64,000 nucleotides of DNA from Pelomonas caseinilytica (GTDB taxonomy: Bacteria > Pseudomonadota > Gammaproteobacteria > Burkholderiales > Burkholderiaceae_C). The DNA is taken from the NCBI RefSeq assembly GCF_021353235.1, contig NZ_JAJTWT010000011.1, forward strand, positions 124,001 through 188,000. The letters are read 5' to 3'. The notes under the pieces were generated by a model, which saw only the letters and a list, made by a program, of their open reading frames with translations, did no database searches and had not been told where the DNA came from. Each line of letters opens with the position of its first letter. Positions within the stretch are counted from its first letter, which is position 1. Positions 23,701-31,959 of this stretch are shown here, one piece after another. Made by a program: the position numbers and the translations under genes.

Positions 23701-24266
23701 AGCAGCTCGTAGGGCACCATGTAGCCGCCGCTGGCGGCATCGGCGCCGCCGTCGATGAGCTTGAACTCCAGCAGGCTGAGCCGCTCGGCGTTGTCGGGCA
23801 CGTAGTCCTGGGCCAGCAGGCCGGCGAGGGTCGCGTAGCGAATGCGCCGCCGCGCCTCCTCGGCGCCGACGAAATCGGCGCCCGGCATCAGCGCCAGGAT
23901 GACCAGGGTGTCGTCGATGCGCTGGTTGTGGTCGGCGTCCAGCCGGGCCAGCAGGCCGTGCGGGTCGCGCAGCTTGGGCATGTCCTTGCCGCAGTCGCCG
24001 TCGGGTGCCTGCCCGGCCTTGCGCTGGCGCTCGCAGCGTTCGGAGCGCTCCAGCTCGTAACGGCGCAGCGCGGAGAAGGGGTCCTCCCAGAGCCGGGCGT
24101 TGATCTCCAGGTCCGGGTCCAGCGGCGCCTGGGCGCGCGCCTTCTCGGCAGGGCGCAGGGCGTCGAAGGCATGCGGCACGAGCTGAGTGCTCGCGACGAA
24201 GGCCATGAGCACCGCCAGGCTCGCCCACGGAAAGCTGCCGAAGACGCCGCCCTTGGAGTCCGCCAT
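20790..24266 (-). CDS. Large uncharacterised membrane protein with binding-protein-like sensor region
   Basis: 1158 residues; ATG with AGGAGG upstream. Predicted helices: 11-30, then nine between 644 and 1076 (about 644-664, 692-714, 724-744, 752-773, 799-820, 889-909, 929-954, 1027-1044, 1053-1076). If the N-terminus is inside, residues 31-643 lie in the periplasm and the C-terminal 80 residues in the cytoplasm. The large domain has alternating strands and helices like type 1 periplasmic binding proteins: LPRLAVIGPSSTDAL (252-266), RRVVVVAERDSIYAQALVEQL (404-424, one residue omitted here), GIFANDVHDKLLVLQAL (504-520) and FFTTDMDARYLHP (529-541). No enzyme motif was recognised. Function unknown; a ligand sensor or transporter is possible. 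The opposite-strand open frame is a GC shadow. Confidence 0.8.
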   Translation of the reverse strand: MADSKGGVFGSFPWASLAVLMAFVASTQLVPHAFDALRPAEKARAQAPLDPDLEINARLWEDPFSALRRYELERSERCERQRKAGQAPDGDCGKDMPKLRDPHGLLARLDADHNQRIDDTLVILALMPGADFVGAEEARRRIRYATLAGLLAQDYVPDNAERLSLLEFKLIDGGADAASGGYMVPYELLSLRRPVADDPPSRYAQIALLWVDETALPLRKLDAVARLTEQLMGRQARERAQLRFKLGDGEALPRLAVIGPSSTDALRTALRDLRCAAELNNTAGIRVSSLAHGDAVRCARRGEDVTAGLPPDVLAGYRLLAQAEFYNPSSTAPERMLPELERYTRTVTGLGDSLDAFLTQHFSRLTGAPPASAPVHMVRTVGSDADLIDNLVTELRLRLPRKHRRVVVVAERDSIYAQALVEQLRDCLPPGLKDTLQVIYFFRGIDGATTKEASAAAALATAAAKAPPLEWPESRDQLDYLRRLGTQLKLSESARDELPIGAIGIFANDVHDKLLVLQALHENFPDRMFFTTDMDARYLHPRTQAFTRNLVVASSLPLAFYPVPPGQASSAVDLQAGTPPLRDIYQTSTYAAARRAGCRSALCKQREAEALDSVLKNTSVYEIGRSNMVPLAGYALEKRPPQTSAGRIFVALLLATVFGGMLFAWPSTPSMRQARRVLLPPGGSARRLTMEPTAMVLVTLHAVLLSYGMASLIEFVLPGRLNFSHARLLAALAGCGALLVGLTAWKAGERRRLAGLLAAALLALAATWVALAWPSGGWLPGGVCRTCEPTVWLEGVSAWPSHLIHLLALFMLLWTLDWAWADTQEELRGDSDWLHLPRPPKHPSLRQLLRHWFETASVMFWKPGVGYSCDFRQLWIEYGERGEATPRTVRTLFWYGLTLFVVGLLFFGLNDGQIPEVPVRGREHRSLVSVTLYAAMLLLPLLIVAVADATVLLTRFVRHLNVGRSFYPDETIEVFARGLGAEQKALWAQRLNARPEARGEEGGFRMHTLLDDWIDVQVVARRSAPVARLVIGPFVVLALLVVARSRLFDNWSLTPAIAVGVSFYVAVLIGLTFLLKQAAENTRRRALESMQADLRWLAGSGKPLADLVEPFKRLIAQVENEQHGAFAPFFDQPLLKAILVPLGGAGGSQLFDYLLLGR

Positions 24267-24385
24267 CGATCCCTCCTGCCCATGCCTTTGGAGGCCAGGG
24301 CGCGAAAGTCTCAGCTCGGCGGGCGGCCGTCAATCACTAGGGTGCCGATCATCCTCACAAGTCGGGATGCGGCCCGCCTGCGGCG

Positions 24386-25342
24386 CTACTGCAGCGTGGC
24401 GCCGGCGCCGCGCTGGTCGCAGCCGGTGGCGAAGAGCGAGCCCACGTCCACCGCATCGAAGCGGTAGTGCCGGCCGCAGAAGTCGCAGCCGATCTCGATC
24501 TCGCCGCGCTCGGCCAGCACGCTGTCGGCCTCCTCTCGGCCGAGGCCGCGCAGCATGTTGCCCACGCGCTCGCGCGAGCAGGTGCAGGCGAAGCGCGGCT
24601 GCTGCGGCTCGAAGCGCGTCACCCGTTCCTCCCAGAACAGGCGCCTCAGGATGGTGTCGGCGTCCAGGGTCAGCAGTTCGTCCGCGGTCAGGGTCGCGGC
24701 CAGCATGGCGATGCGGCTGTAGTCCTCGGACAGGCCGATGTCGTCTTCGTTGCGCCGCCCTTCGAGGTTGCCTTCGCCTTCGACGGGCATGCGCTGGATC
24801 AGCAGCCCCGCGGCGATGTCGCCGTTGGCCGCGAGCACCAGCCGCGTGTCCAGCTGCTCGGACTGCAGCATGTAGTGCTCCAGCACCTCCGAGAGCTTGT
24901 GCAGCGGCTCGCGCTGGTCGCCATGCAGGGGCACGACGCCCTGGTAGGGCTGCTGCCCCGGCTGGCGGTCCTTGGGGTCGAGGGTGATGGCGCAGCGCCC
25001 CTGGCCATGCAGGTTGACCATGGCCGGCAGGTCGGCGCCGGGCGCCACCTCGCCGACGCACTTGGCCGTGGCCCGGAAGCTCAGGTCGTGCTGGGCCTCG
25101 GCGACCGCGAGCTTGACCGGCCCGTCGCCGAAGACCTGCAGCACCAGGGCACCGTTGAACTTGATGTTGGACTGCATCAGCACGGCCGCGGCGCTCATCT
25201 GGCCGAGCAGGTCGCGCAGCTCGGGCGGGTAGGCCTCGCCGGGCTCGCGCCGGGCGAGCAGCTCGCGCCAGGCACCGGTCAGGCGCACCAGCATGCCGCG
25301 CACCGGCAGGCCGTCGAACAGGAATTTGTGCAGTTCGCTCAT
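24386..25342 (-). CDS. hslO: Hsp33 redox-regulated chaperone
   Basis: 318 residues. Holdase chaperone activated by oxidation and unfolding. The N-terminal domain is present ([58 protein letters not shown]). The C-terminal zinc switch has [10 protein letters not shown] (two Cys) and [12 protein letters not shown] (two Cys), the four ligands that form disulfides on oxidation. Its ATG overlaps the stop of the carbonic anhydrase gene (ATGA). No SD is needed if translation is coupled. Confidence 0.96.
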   Translation of the reverse strand: MSELHKFLFDGLPVRGMLVRLTGAWRELLARREPGEAYPPELRDLLGQMSAAAVLMQSNIKFNGALVLQVFGDGPVKLAVAEAQHDLSFRATAKCVGEVAPGADLPAMVNLHGQGRCAITLDPKDRQPGQQPYQGVVPLHGDQREPLHKLSEVLEHYMLQSEQLDTRLVLAANGDIAAGLLIQRMPVEGEGNLEGRRNEDDIGLSEDYSRIAMLAATLTADELLTLDADTILRRLFWEERVTRFEPQQPRFACTCSRERVGNMLRGLGREEADSVLAERGEIEIGCDFCGRHYRFDAVDVGSLFATGCDQRGAGATLQ

Positions 25343-25863
25343 CGGATTCTTTTCAGGCCGCTCGTGTAGCGGCGGCCGTTGTTGACGTAGTGGGCGGCGC
25401 TGGCCTTGAGGCCGGCGACCTGGGCCTCGGTGAGCTGACGCACCACCTTGGCGGGCGCGCCGACGATGAGCGAGCCGTCGGGGAATTCCTTGCCCTCGGT
25501 CACCAGCGCGCCGGCGCCGACGATGCAGTTGCGGCCGATGCGGGCGCCATTCAAGACCACGGCCCCGATGCCGACGAGGCTTTCGTCACCAATCGTGCAG
25601 CCGTGCAGCATGACCTGGTGGCCCACCGTCACGTTCTCGCCCAGGACGAGGGGGAAGCCGGTGTCCGCATGCAGCACCGAGCCGTCCTGGATGTTGCTGC
25701 CGGCACCGATGGTGAGGGTGTCGCTGTCGCCGCGCAGCACGGCGTTGAACCAGACGCTGACGTTCTCACCGAGCGTCACGCGGCCGATGACCTCGGCGCT
25801 GTCGGCGACGAAGGCCGTCTCGGCCACGTCGGGGATGTGCTCGTCGAGCTGGTAGATCGCCAT
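25339..25863 (-). CDS. Gamma-carbonic anhydrase family protein (YrdA/PaaY-like)
   Basis: 174 residues of left-handed beta-helix hexapeptide repeats. Metal-binding histidines are in VLHADTGFP and [41 protein letters not shown] and [11 protein letters not shown] are typical. Such proteins are zinc enzymes or thioesterase-like in some pathways; the true substrate is not clear from sequence. First gene of a two-gene unit with hslO, divergent from the DUF455 gene with only 42 bases between. Confidence 0.9.
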   Translation of the reverse strand: MAIYQLDEHIPDVAETAFVADSAEVIGRVTLGENVSVWFNAVLRGDSDTLTIGAGSNIQDGSVLHADTGFPLVLGENVTVGHQVMLHGCTIGDESLVGIGAVVLNGARIGRNCIVGAGALVTEGKEFPDGSLIVGAPAKVVRQLTEAQVAGLKASAAHYVNNGRRYTSGLKRIR

Positions 25864-25905
25864 CGCGGCCCTCCCGTGAAAACCGCCGATTCTAAAATTC
25901 CGCCG

Positions 25906-26691
25906 ATGTCCGACCTCCGCCTGGCCACGCTCGGCCCCCTGTTGATCGCCGACGCGCCCGCCAAGGCTGCCGCCACCCTCGCCCTCGACGCCGCGCTGCC
26001 GGTCGATGCCGCCGCCGTCATCGACGAGCCCGCCGGCATCCCCGGCCGGCCGCAGCGGCCCCGCCTCGTCGCCCACACCAGCCTCAAGCCGCCGCCGCTG
26101 AACACCCCGGCCGGCGTGGCCGCCCTGGTGCATGCCATCGCCCACATCGAGCTCAATGCCATCGACCTGGCCCTGGACATCTGCTGGCGCTTCCCCGGCA
26201 TGCCCGAGGCCTTCTACCGCGACTGGCTGCGCATCGCCCAGGAGGAGGCGACCCACTTCACGCTGCTGCGCGACCACCTGCTGACGCTGGGCTTCGACTA
26301 CGGCGACTTCGACGCCCACAACGCCCTGTGGGACATGGCCGAGCGCACGAAGCACGACCTGCTGGCCCGCATCGCCCTGGTGCCGCGCACGCTGGAGGCG
26401 CGCGGCCTGGACGCCTCGCCCGGCGTGCGCGCCAAGCTGGTGGGCGCGGGCGACCGTCAGGCCGGCGCCATCCTCGACGTCATCCTGCGCGACGAGATCG
26501 GCCACGTGGCCGCCGGCAACCGCTGGTACCGCTTCCTGTGCGAGCAGCGCGGGCTCGACCCCGTCGCCACCTACGCCGACCTCGCCAGGCGCCACCAGGC
26601 GCCGCGGCTGCGGGCCCCCTTCAACCTCGAAGCCCGCCGCGCCGCCGGCTTCGACGAGGCCGAGCTGGCCGCCCTGGCGAGCCAACGATGA
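25906..26691 (+). CDS. DUF455 ferritin-like protein
   Basis: 261 residues. A four-helix ferritin-like di-iron core is suggested by [33 protein letters not shown] and [16 protein letters not shown], which supply the E..ExxH and DEIGHV ligands. Related to the MiaE-like tRNA hydroxylase superfamily, but actual activity unknown. No ribosome site precedes the ATG and a TAAAAT box (25893-25898) ends eight bases before it, so the message may be leaderless. Its stop overlaps the EamA start (ATGA). Confidence 0.85.
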   Translation: MSDLRLATLGPLLIADAPAKAAATLALDAALPVDAAAVIDEPAGIPGRPQRPRLVAHTSLKPPPLNTPAGVAALVHAIAHIELNAIDLALDICWRFPGMPEAFYRDWLRIAQEEATHFTLLRDHLLTLGFDYGDFDAHNALWDMAERTKHDLLARIALVPRTLEARGLDASPGVRAKLVGAGDRQAGAILDVILRDEIGHVAAGNRWYRFLCEQRGLDPVATYADLARRHQAPRLRAPFNLEARRAAGFDEAELAALASQR

Positions 26692-27617
26692 ACCGCGTCC
26701 AGGCCAACCTGCTGCTCACCGCCGTGGCCCTGATCTGGGGCTCGGCCTTCGTCGCCCAGAGCCGCGGCATGGCCGACGTCGGGCCCCTGCTCTTCACGGG
26801 CGTGCGCTTCCTCGTCGGCGCCCTGGTGGTGCTGCCGCTGGCCGTGCTGGAGTGGCGGCGCCTGCGCCGCGACGGCCGGCCGCTGGTGCGCCGCGACGGC
26901 ATGCACATCCTCGGCCTGGGCCTGCTGATGACCCTGGGGGCCGTCATGCAGCAGGTCGGCATCCAGTTCACCAGCGTGACCAACGCCGGCTTCCTCACCG
27001 CGCTTTACGTGCCCCTGGTGCCCGTGCTGGGCTGGCTGCTGCTGGGCCACGTCGCCCACTGGGCGGCCTGGCCGGCGGCCCTGGGCTGCCTGGCCGGAGC
27101 CTTCCTGCTGTCAGGCGCCCACGAGCTGCGCATCGGCCTGGGCGACCTCTGGGTGGCCGGCTCGGCCATCCCCTGGGCCGTGCACGTGCTGATGGTCGGC
27201 CGCTGGGCCGACCGCATGGCCGCGCCCTTCCTCGTCGCCTGCGGCCAGTTCGCCGTCTGCGGCCTGCTGTCGCTGCTGGCCGCCGGCCTCGCCGAACCCG
27301 TGCGCTGGGCCAGCCTGCAGGCCGCCGCCTGGCCCATCGCCTACACGGGCGTGCTCTCCGTGGGCGTGGCCTTCACGGCCCAGGTGGTGGCCCAGCGCTA
27401 CGCCCAGGCGGCCGACGCGGCCATCATCCTGTCGGCCGAAACCCTGTTCGCCGCGGCCTTCGGCGCCCTGCTGCTCGGCGAGCGGCTCACGCCGGCCGGC
27501 CTGCTCGGCTGCAGCCTCATGCTGGCCTGCATCCTCCTCGTGCAGCTGCTCCCTCTGGTGGGAACCCTGAGGGCCAAGCGGGCGCGCATTCTGACCAGTC
27601 AGTCAGAATCCCTCTAG
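26688..27617 (+). CDS. EamA/DMT-family transporter
   Basis: 309 residues, ten predicted helices in two EamA repeats (first from [14 protein letters not shown], second from [20 protein letters not shown]). Exporters of this family move amino acids or metabolites; no substrate can be assigned. Coupled to the DUF455 gene. A palindromic operator-like sequence lies inside its last codons, ahead of the aminotransferase. Confidence 0.85.
   Translation: MNRVQANLLLTAVALIWGSAFVAQSRGMADVGPLLFTGVRFLVGALVVLPLAVLEWRRLRRDGRPLVRRDGMHILGLGLLMTLGAVMQQVGIQFTSVTNAGFLTALYVPLVPVLGWLLLGHVAHWAAWPAALGCLAGAFLLSGAHELRIGLGDLWVAGSAIPWAVHVLMVGRWADRMAAPFLVACGQFAVCGLLSLLAAGLAEPVRWASLQAAAWPIAYTGVLSVGVAFTAQVVAQRYAQAADAAIILSAETLFAAAFGALLLGERLTPAGLLGCSLMLACILLVQLLPLVGTLRAKRARILTSQSESL
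27588..27609. promoter_or_regulatory. Palindromic operator-like site upstream of aminotransferase
   Basis: ATTCTGAC and GTCAGAAT form a perfect 8-bp inverted repeat around CAGTCA, the size and type (CTGAC...GTCAG) of many TetR-family operators. CTGACC (27591-27596) and TAGACT (27615-27620) could be -35 and -10 boxes 18 bases apart, so a bound repressor would cover the promoter of the gene at 27662. The regulator is not in the window. Confidence 0.45.
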
Positions 27618-27661
27618 ACTTTGGGGCCACCGTCCCCCCGTCCCCTTTCGAGGAGCCCCGC

Positions 27662-28978
27662 ATGAGCGCAGATGTTTCCCAGCTTGACGCCTACTGGATG
27701 CCCTTCACTGCCAACCGGCAGTTCAAGCAGGCGCCGCGCCTCCTGACCCAGGCCGACGGCATGTTCTTCCGCGACGACAAGGGCCGCGAGGTGCTGGACG
27801 GCATCGCCGGCCTGTGGTGCGTCAACGCCGGCCACAACCGGCCGCGCATCGTCAAGGCCATCCAGGAGCAGGCCGCCGAACTGGACTTCGCGCCGCCCTT
27901 CCAGATGGGCCACCCCAAGGCCTTCGAGCTGGCCGACCGCCTGGCCCGCATCACGCCTGCCGGGCTCAACCGCGTCTTCTTCACCAACTCCGGCTCCGAG
28001 TCCGTCGAGACGGCGCTGAAGATGGCCATCGCCTACCACCGCGTGCGCGGCGAGGGCGCACGCACCCGCCTCATCGGCCGCGAGCGCGGCTACCACGGCG
28101 TCAACTTCGGCGGCATCTCGGTCGGCGGCATGGTGGCCAACCGCAAGATGTTCGGCAGCCTGCTGGCCGGCGTCGACCACATCCGCCACACCCACGACCC
28201 GGCGCGCAACGCCTTCTCGGTGGGCATCCCTGCGCACGGCGCCGAGTTCGCCGACGACCTGGAGCGCCTGGTGCAGCTGCACGACGCCTCCACCATCGCC
28301 GCCGTCATCGTCGAGCCGGTGGCCGGCTCCACCGGCGTGCTGCTGCCGCCCCAGGGCTATCTGCAACGCCTACGCGAGATCTGCGACAAGCACGGCATCC
28401 TGCTGATCTTCGACGAGGTCATCACCGGCTTCGGCCGCACCGGCAGCCCCTTCGCGGCCCAGACCTTCGGCGTCACGCCCGACCTGATGACCGTGGCCAA
28501 GGGCATCACCAACGGCTGCGTGCCCATGGGCGCGGTGTTCGCCCAGCAGAAGATCCACGACGCCTTCATGACCGGGCCCGAGCACCTGATCGAGTTCTTC
28601 CACGGCTACACCTACTCGGCCCACCCGCTGGCCTGCGCCGCCGGCATCGCCACGCTGGACACCTACGCCGACGGCGAGCTGCTCACCAGCGCCGCCCGCA
28701 TGGAGGACGAGTTCGCGAAGGCCCTGCACTCGCTGCGCGACGAGCCCAACGTCATCGACGTGCGCAACATCGGCCTGGTCGGCGGCATCGAGCTCAAGCC
28801 CCTGCCCGGCGAGCCGGCCAAGCGCGCCTTCAACGTCTTCCTGGACTGCTGGGACAAGGGCCTGCTCATCCGCACCACCGGCGACACCATCGCCCTGTCG
28901 CCGCCGCTGATCATCGAGAGCAGCCACATCGAGCGCATCATCGACACCCTGCGCGGCGCCCTGCGCCGGGCGGCATGA
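27662..28978 (+). CDS. Class III omega-aminotransferase (beta-alanine:pyruvate type)
   Basis: 438 residues, PLP enzyme of fold type I. The start MSADVSQLDAYWMPFTANRQFK is typical of beta-alanine/omega-amino acid:pyruvate aminotransferases. FTNSGSESVETALKMA binds the cofactor phosphate, ERGYHGVNFGG stacks on PLP, IFDEVITGFGRTG supplies the Asp, and the Lys is in TVAKGITNGCVPMGAV. GAGGAG lies eight bases before the ATG. It probably links beta-alanine or amines to pyruvate/alanine metabolism. Exact substrate uncertain. Confidence 0.92.
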   Translation: MSADVSQLDAYWMPFTANRQFKQAPRLLTQADGMFFRDDKGREVLDGIAGLWCVNAGHNRPRIVKAIQEQAAELDFAPPFQMGHPKAFELADRLARITPAGLNRVFFTNSGSESVETALKMAIAYHRVRGEGARTRLIGRERGYHGVNFGGISVGGMVANRKMFGSLLAGVDHIRHTHDPARNAFSVGIPAHGAEFADDLERLVQLHDASTIAAVIVEPVAGSTGVLLPPQGYLQRLREICDKHGILLIFDEVITGFGRTGSPFAAQTFGVTPDLMTVAKGITNGCVPMGAVFAQQKIHDAFMTGPEHLIEFFHGYTYSAHPLACAAGIATLDTYADGELLTSAARMEDEFAKALHSLRDEPNVIDVRNIGLVGGIELKPLPGEPAKRAFNVFLDCWDKGLLIRTTGDTIALSPPLIIESSHIERIIDTLRGALRRAA

Positions 28979-28997
28979 GGCAAGGCCGCACCGCTCG

Positions 28998-30179
28998 ATG
29001 ACGTCGTTCGCCCGCCGCGCCGCCCGCTCCGCGGCCCTCGTTGCCGGCCTGCTGGCCGCCCTGCCCGCCCTGGCGCAGACGCTGACCTACCTCGGTCAGC
29101 AGATCGTGCCGACGAGCGCGAGCTTCCGCGGCCGGCCCATGGGCGGCCTGTCGAGCATCGACTACGTGCCCGACACCGGCCGCTACCTGGCCATCTCCGA
29201 TGACCGCAGCGACCGCGGCCCGGCCCGCTTCTACGAGCTGACGCTGGATCTCGCCAAGTTCCGCCGCAGCGCCGACCCTGGCGGGGCCGGCGTCACGGTG
29301 GTCGACATGACCACCATCCTCGACCTCGACGGGCAGCCCTTCGGCCGCAACAAGGTCGACCCCGAAAGCCTGCGGCTGGACACCCGGCGCAACCTCATCT
29401 ACTGGTCCAACGAGGGCCAGCGCGTGTCGGGCGCGATGCAGAACCCCACCGTGCGCCGCATGCACCCGGACGGACGGCCGGCCGGCGAATTCCCCGTTCC
29501 CGCCTACTACCACCCCATGGGCAGCGCGGGCGGCCTGGCAGCGGGCGACATGGGCGTCTACAACAACCTCGCCTTCGAGAGCATCGCCATCACGCCCGAC
29601 GGCAAGACGGTATGGACCATGTCCGAGAACGGCCTGACCCAGGACAGCCTGCCCACGGCCGTGGGACGCGGCAGCCGGGCCCGCATGCTGTCCTTCGACC
29701 TCGACACCGGCAAGGCCGGCGCCGAGTACGTCTACGAGGTCGGCGCCCTGCCCTTCGCACCGGCCCGCGCGGGTGATTTCGCCACCAACGGCGTACCCGA
29801 CATGCTGGCCCTGTCGGCGCACGAGTTCATCGTCATCGAGCGCGCCTTCGCCGTCGGCGCCATGACGCCGGGCGTCGCGGCCCTCACCCGCCAGCCCACC
29901 GGCAACACCATCAAGCTCTACCGCATCGACACCCGCGGCGCCACCGACGTGTCCGGCTGGGCCAGCATCAAGGGCCGCGAGGTCGTGCCGGTGAAGCGCA
30001 CCATGCTGCTCGACCTGTCCTCGCTGAAGAACGACGACGGCAGCGTGCTGGCCCTGGACAACATCGAAGGCATCAGCTTCGGCCCCATGGTCGACGGCAA
30101 GCGCACGCTCATCCTCGTCTCCGACAACAACTTCAATCCGGCCCAGTTCACGCAGTTCATCGCATTGCGGATCGATTGA
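28998..30179 (+). CDS. Exported phytase-like / esterase-like protein (PF13449 type)
   Basis: 393 residues. Signal peptide at 1-26 (ALVAGLLAALPALAQ). The mature part is a beta-propeller-like domain: GGLSSIDYVPDTGRYLAISDDRS, DPESLRLDTRRNLIYWSNEGQ, NLAFESIAITPDGKTVWTMSENG, LDNIEGISFGP and LILVSDNNF, the pattern of the esterase-like/phytase-like family found in the periplasm or outside. Substrate uncertain; phosphoester or lactone hydrolysis are both possible. It overlaps the downstream transporter by a TTGA stop/start. Confidence 0.85.
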   Translation: MTSFARRAARSAALVAGLLAALPALAQTLTYLGQQIVPTSASFRGRPMGGLSSIDYVPDTGRYLAISDDRSDRGPARFYELTLDLAKFRRSADPGGAGVTVVDMTTILDLDGQPFGRNKVDPESLRLDTRRNLIYWSNEGQRVSGAMQNPTVRRMHPDGRPAGEFPVPAYYHPMGSAGGLAAGDMGVYNNLAFESIAITPDGKTVWTMSENGLTQDSLPTAVGRGSRARMLSFDLDTGKAGAEYVYEVGALPFAPARAGDFATNGVPDMLALSAHEFIVIERAFAVGAMTPGVAALTRQPTGNTIKLYRIDTRGATDVSGWASIKGREVVPVKRTMLLDLSSLKNDDGSVLALDNIEGISFGPMVDGKRTLILVSDNNFNPAQFTQFIALRID

Positions 30180-31093
30180 GCCCTGGACCGGTCTTGCATC
30201 GTCATCCCCACGCCGTTCCCTGGCGCGCCTACCTGCTGCTCGCGGCCAGCACCAGCCTCGTGGGCAGCTACGTGGGCCTGTCCAAGCTGCTCGTCGCGGC
30301 CTTCCCGGTCTTCCTGCTGGCCGGCCTGCGCTTCGGCTTCGCGGCGGTGCTGATGCTGCCCTGGCTGAAGAAGCCGGCCGGCGAGGCGCCGCTGGATGCC
30401 CGCTCACGCGGGCTGCTCTTCCTCGAGTCCTTCCTCGGCAACTTCCTGTTCTCCATCTGCATGCTCTTCGGCCTGCGGCAGAGCTCGGCCGTCGTCGCCG
30501 GCGTCATCATGGCCGGCATCCCGGCCGCCGTCGCCCTGCTCAGCCGGGCCGTGCTGGGCGAACGCCTGAACCGGCGCACGCTGGCCGGCATCGCCTGCGC
30601 CGTGGCCGGCATCGCCCTCGTCGCCACCAGCCGCCAGGGCGGCGCCGAAACGACGCCCCTCGGTGCCCTGCTCCTCGTGGCCGCCGTGTTCTGCGAGGCC
30701 TGCTACGTCGTCATCGGCAAGAAGCTGACGGCCGGCCTTGGCCCCAAGCGCATCAGCGCGCTGATCAACCTCTGGGGGCTGGTGCTGGTGTCGCCGCTGG
30801 CCGCGTGGCAGGCCCTGAGCTTCGATTTCGCCTCGCCGCGCGCCCTCGACTGGGCCCTGCTCGCCTACTACGCCGCCACGGCCAGCGTCGTCACCGTGTG
30901 GCTGTGGATGGCCGGGCTGCGCGGCCTGCCGGCGGCCCAGGCGGGCGTCTTCATGGTCTTCCTGCCCATCAGCACGGCCTTGATCGGCCTGGCCCTGGGC
31001 GAGAGCCTGTCAGCCGCCCAGGCCCTGGCCTATGGCCTGGCCTTATCGGGCGTGCTGCTGGCGACATGGCCTGCACGCACCCGGGCTGGTTAG
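30176..31093 (+). CDS. EamA/DMT-family transporter
   Basis: Up to 305 residues with ten predicted helices in two repeats (LVGSYVGLSKLLVAAFPVF; ALLLVAAVFCEACYVVIGKK). Starts at TTG 30176 overlapping the phytase-like stop; TTG 30194 is an alternative and no ATG fits before the first helix. Likely an exporter; substrate unknown. It sits between the phytase-like gene and two deacylase genes on one transcript. Confidence 0.83.
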   Translation: MSPGPVLHRHPHAVPWRAYLLLAASTSLVGSYVGLSKLLVAAFPVFLLAGLRFGFAAVLMLPWLKKPAGEAPLDARSRGLLFLESFLGNFLFSICMLFGLRQSSAVVAGVIMAGIPAAVALLSRAVLGERLNRRTLAGIACAVAGIALVATSRQGGAETTPLGALLLVAAVFCEACYVVIGKKLTAGLGPKRISALINLWGLVLVSPLAAWQALSFDFASPRALDWALLAYYAATASVVTVWLWMAGLRGLPAAQAGVFMVFLPISTALIGLALGESLSAAQALAYGLALSGVLLATWPARTRAG

Positions 31094-31102
31094 GATGCCC
31101 GG

Positions 31103-31954
31103 ATGTCCCCGGAAGCCGACCTCGCCCGCTGGCGCGAGCACCTGACCCGCTTTGCCGACCTGCTCGGCCCGCCGCCCGACCGCCAGGCCCCGCCGGGCCG
31201 TGAACCGCAGCCGCAGCGCTGCCTCGTGTTCGCCCCCCACCCCGACGACGAATGCATCGTCGGCGCCCTGCCCCTGCGCCTGAAGCAGGAGGCCGGCTGG
31301 CGGGTCGCCAACGTCGCCGTGACCCTGGGCAGCAACCCCGAGCGGCGCGCGGCGCGCTGGGCCGAGCTGCGCGACGCCTGCGGCGTGCTCGGCTTCGAGT
31401 GCCTGCGGCCGGGCGCCGACGGCCTGACCGACGTGCGGCCCGACACTGCCGAGCGTGAGCCGGCGCTGTGGCGCTCGCACGTCCAGGCCATCGCCGCCCT
31501 GCTGGCCGAGCACCGCCCGGCCCTCGTGCTGGCGCCGCACGCGCGCGACGACAACCCCAGCCACATCGGCGTGCACCACCTCGTCGTCGAGGCCCTGGCC
31601 GCCGCGCGCAGCAACACGGTGCTGGCGCTGACGGAGTTCTGGTCCACCCAGGAGGCGCCCAACGCCCTGGTGCAGACCGGCATCGCCGACACGGCCCGTC
31701 TCATCGCCGCCCTGGAACGCCATGCCGGCGAGATCGAGCGCAACCCCTACCACCTGCGCCTGCCGGCCTTCCTGGCCGATGCCGTGCGCCGCGGCGGCGA
31801 GCTGGTGCTGGGCGCCGGCGAGGCGCCGCCGGATTTCGCTTTCGCCACCCTCTACCGCCTGGTCGCCTGCCACGGTGGCCGCCTCGCGGGCGACCTGCCC
31901 CGCCGCGTCTTCCCCGCCGACCAGGCGCTCACCTCCGCCCTGCTCCTGCCCTGA
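31103..31954 (+). CDS. PIG-L/LmbE-family N-deacetylase
   Basis: 283 residues, cytoplasmic. Zinc motif FAPHPDDECIVGAL (about residues 47-60; H-x-D-D) and the third ligand in NPSHIGVHHL define the LmbE/PIG-L family, which removes acetyl from N-acetylglucosaminyl compounds. The substrate here is not known; the class includes mycothiol- and bacillithiol-pathway enzymes and glycolipid deacetylases. Nine bases from the transporter, five from the next gene. Confidence 0.88.
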   Translation: MSPEADLARWREHLTRFADLLGPPPDRQAPPGREPQPQRCLVFAPHPDDECIVGALPLRLKQEAGWRVANVAVTLGSNPERRAARWAELRDACGVLGFECLRPGADGLTDVRPDTAEREPALWRSHVQAIAALLAEHRPALVLAPHARDDNPSHIGVHHLVVEALAAARSNTVLALTEFWSTQEAPNALVQTGIADTARLIAALERHAGEIERNPYHLRLPAFLADAVRRGGELVLGAGEAPPDFAFATLYRLVACHGGRLAGDLPRRVFPADQALTSALLLP

Positions 31955-31959
31955 CCCCC

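Noticed and set aside
20820-24467. 1215-residue plus-strand frame opposite the large membrane protein
   Set aside because: Gln/Gly/His/Val-rich shadow; the minus strand has predicted membrane helices, a strong ribosome site and binding-protein-like motifs.
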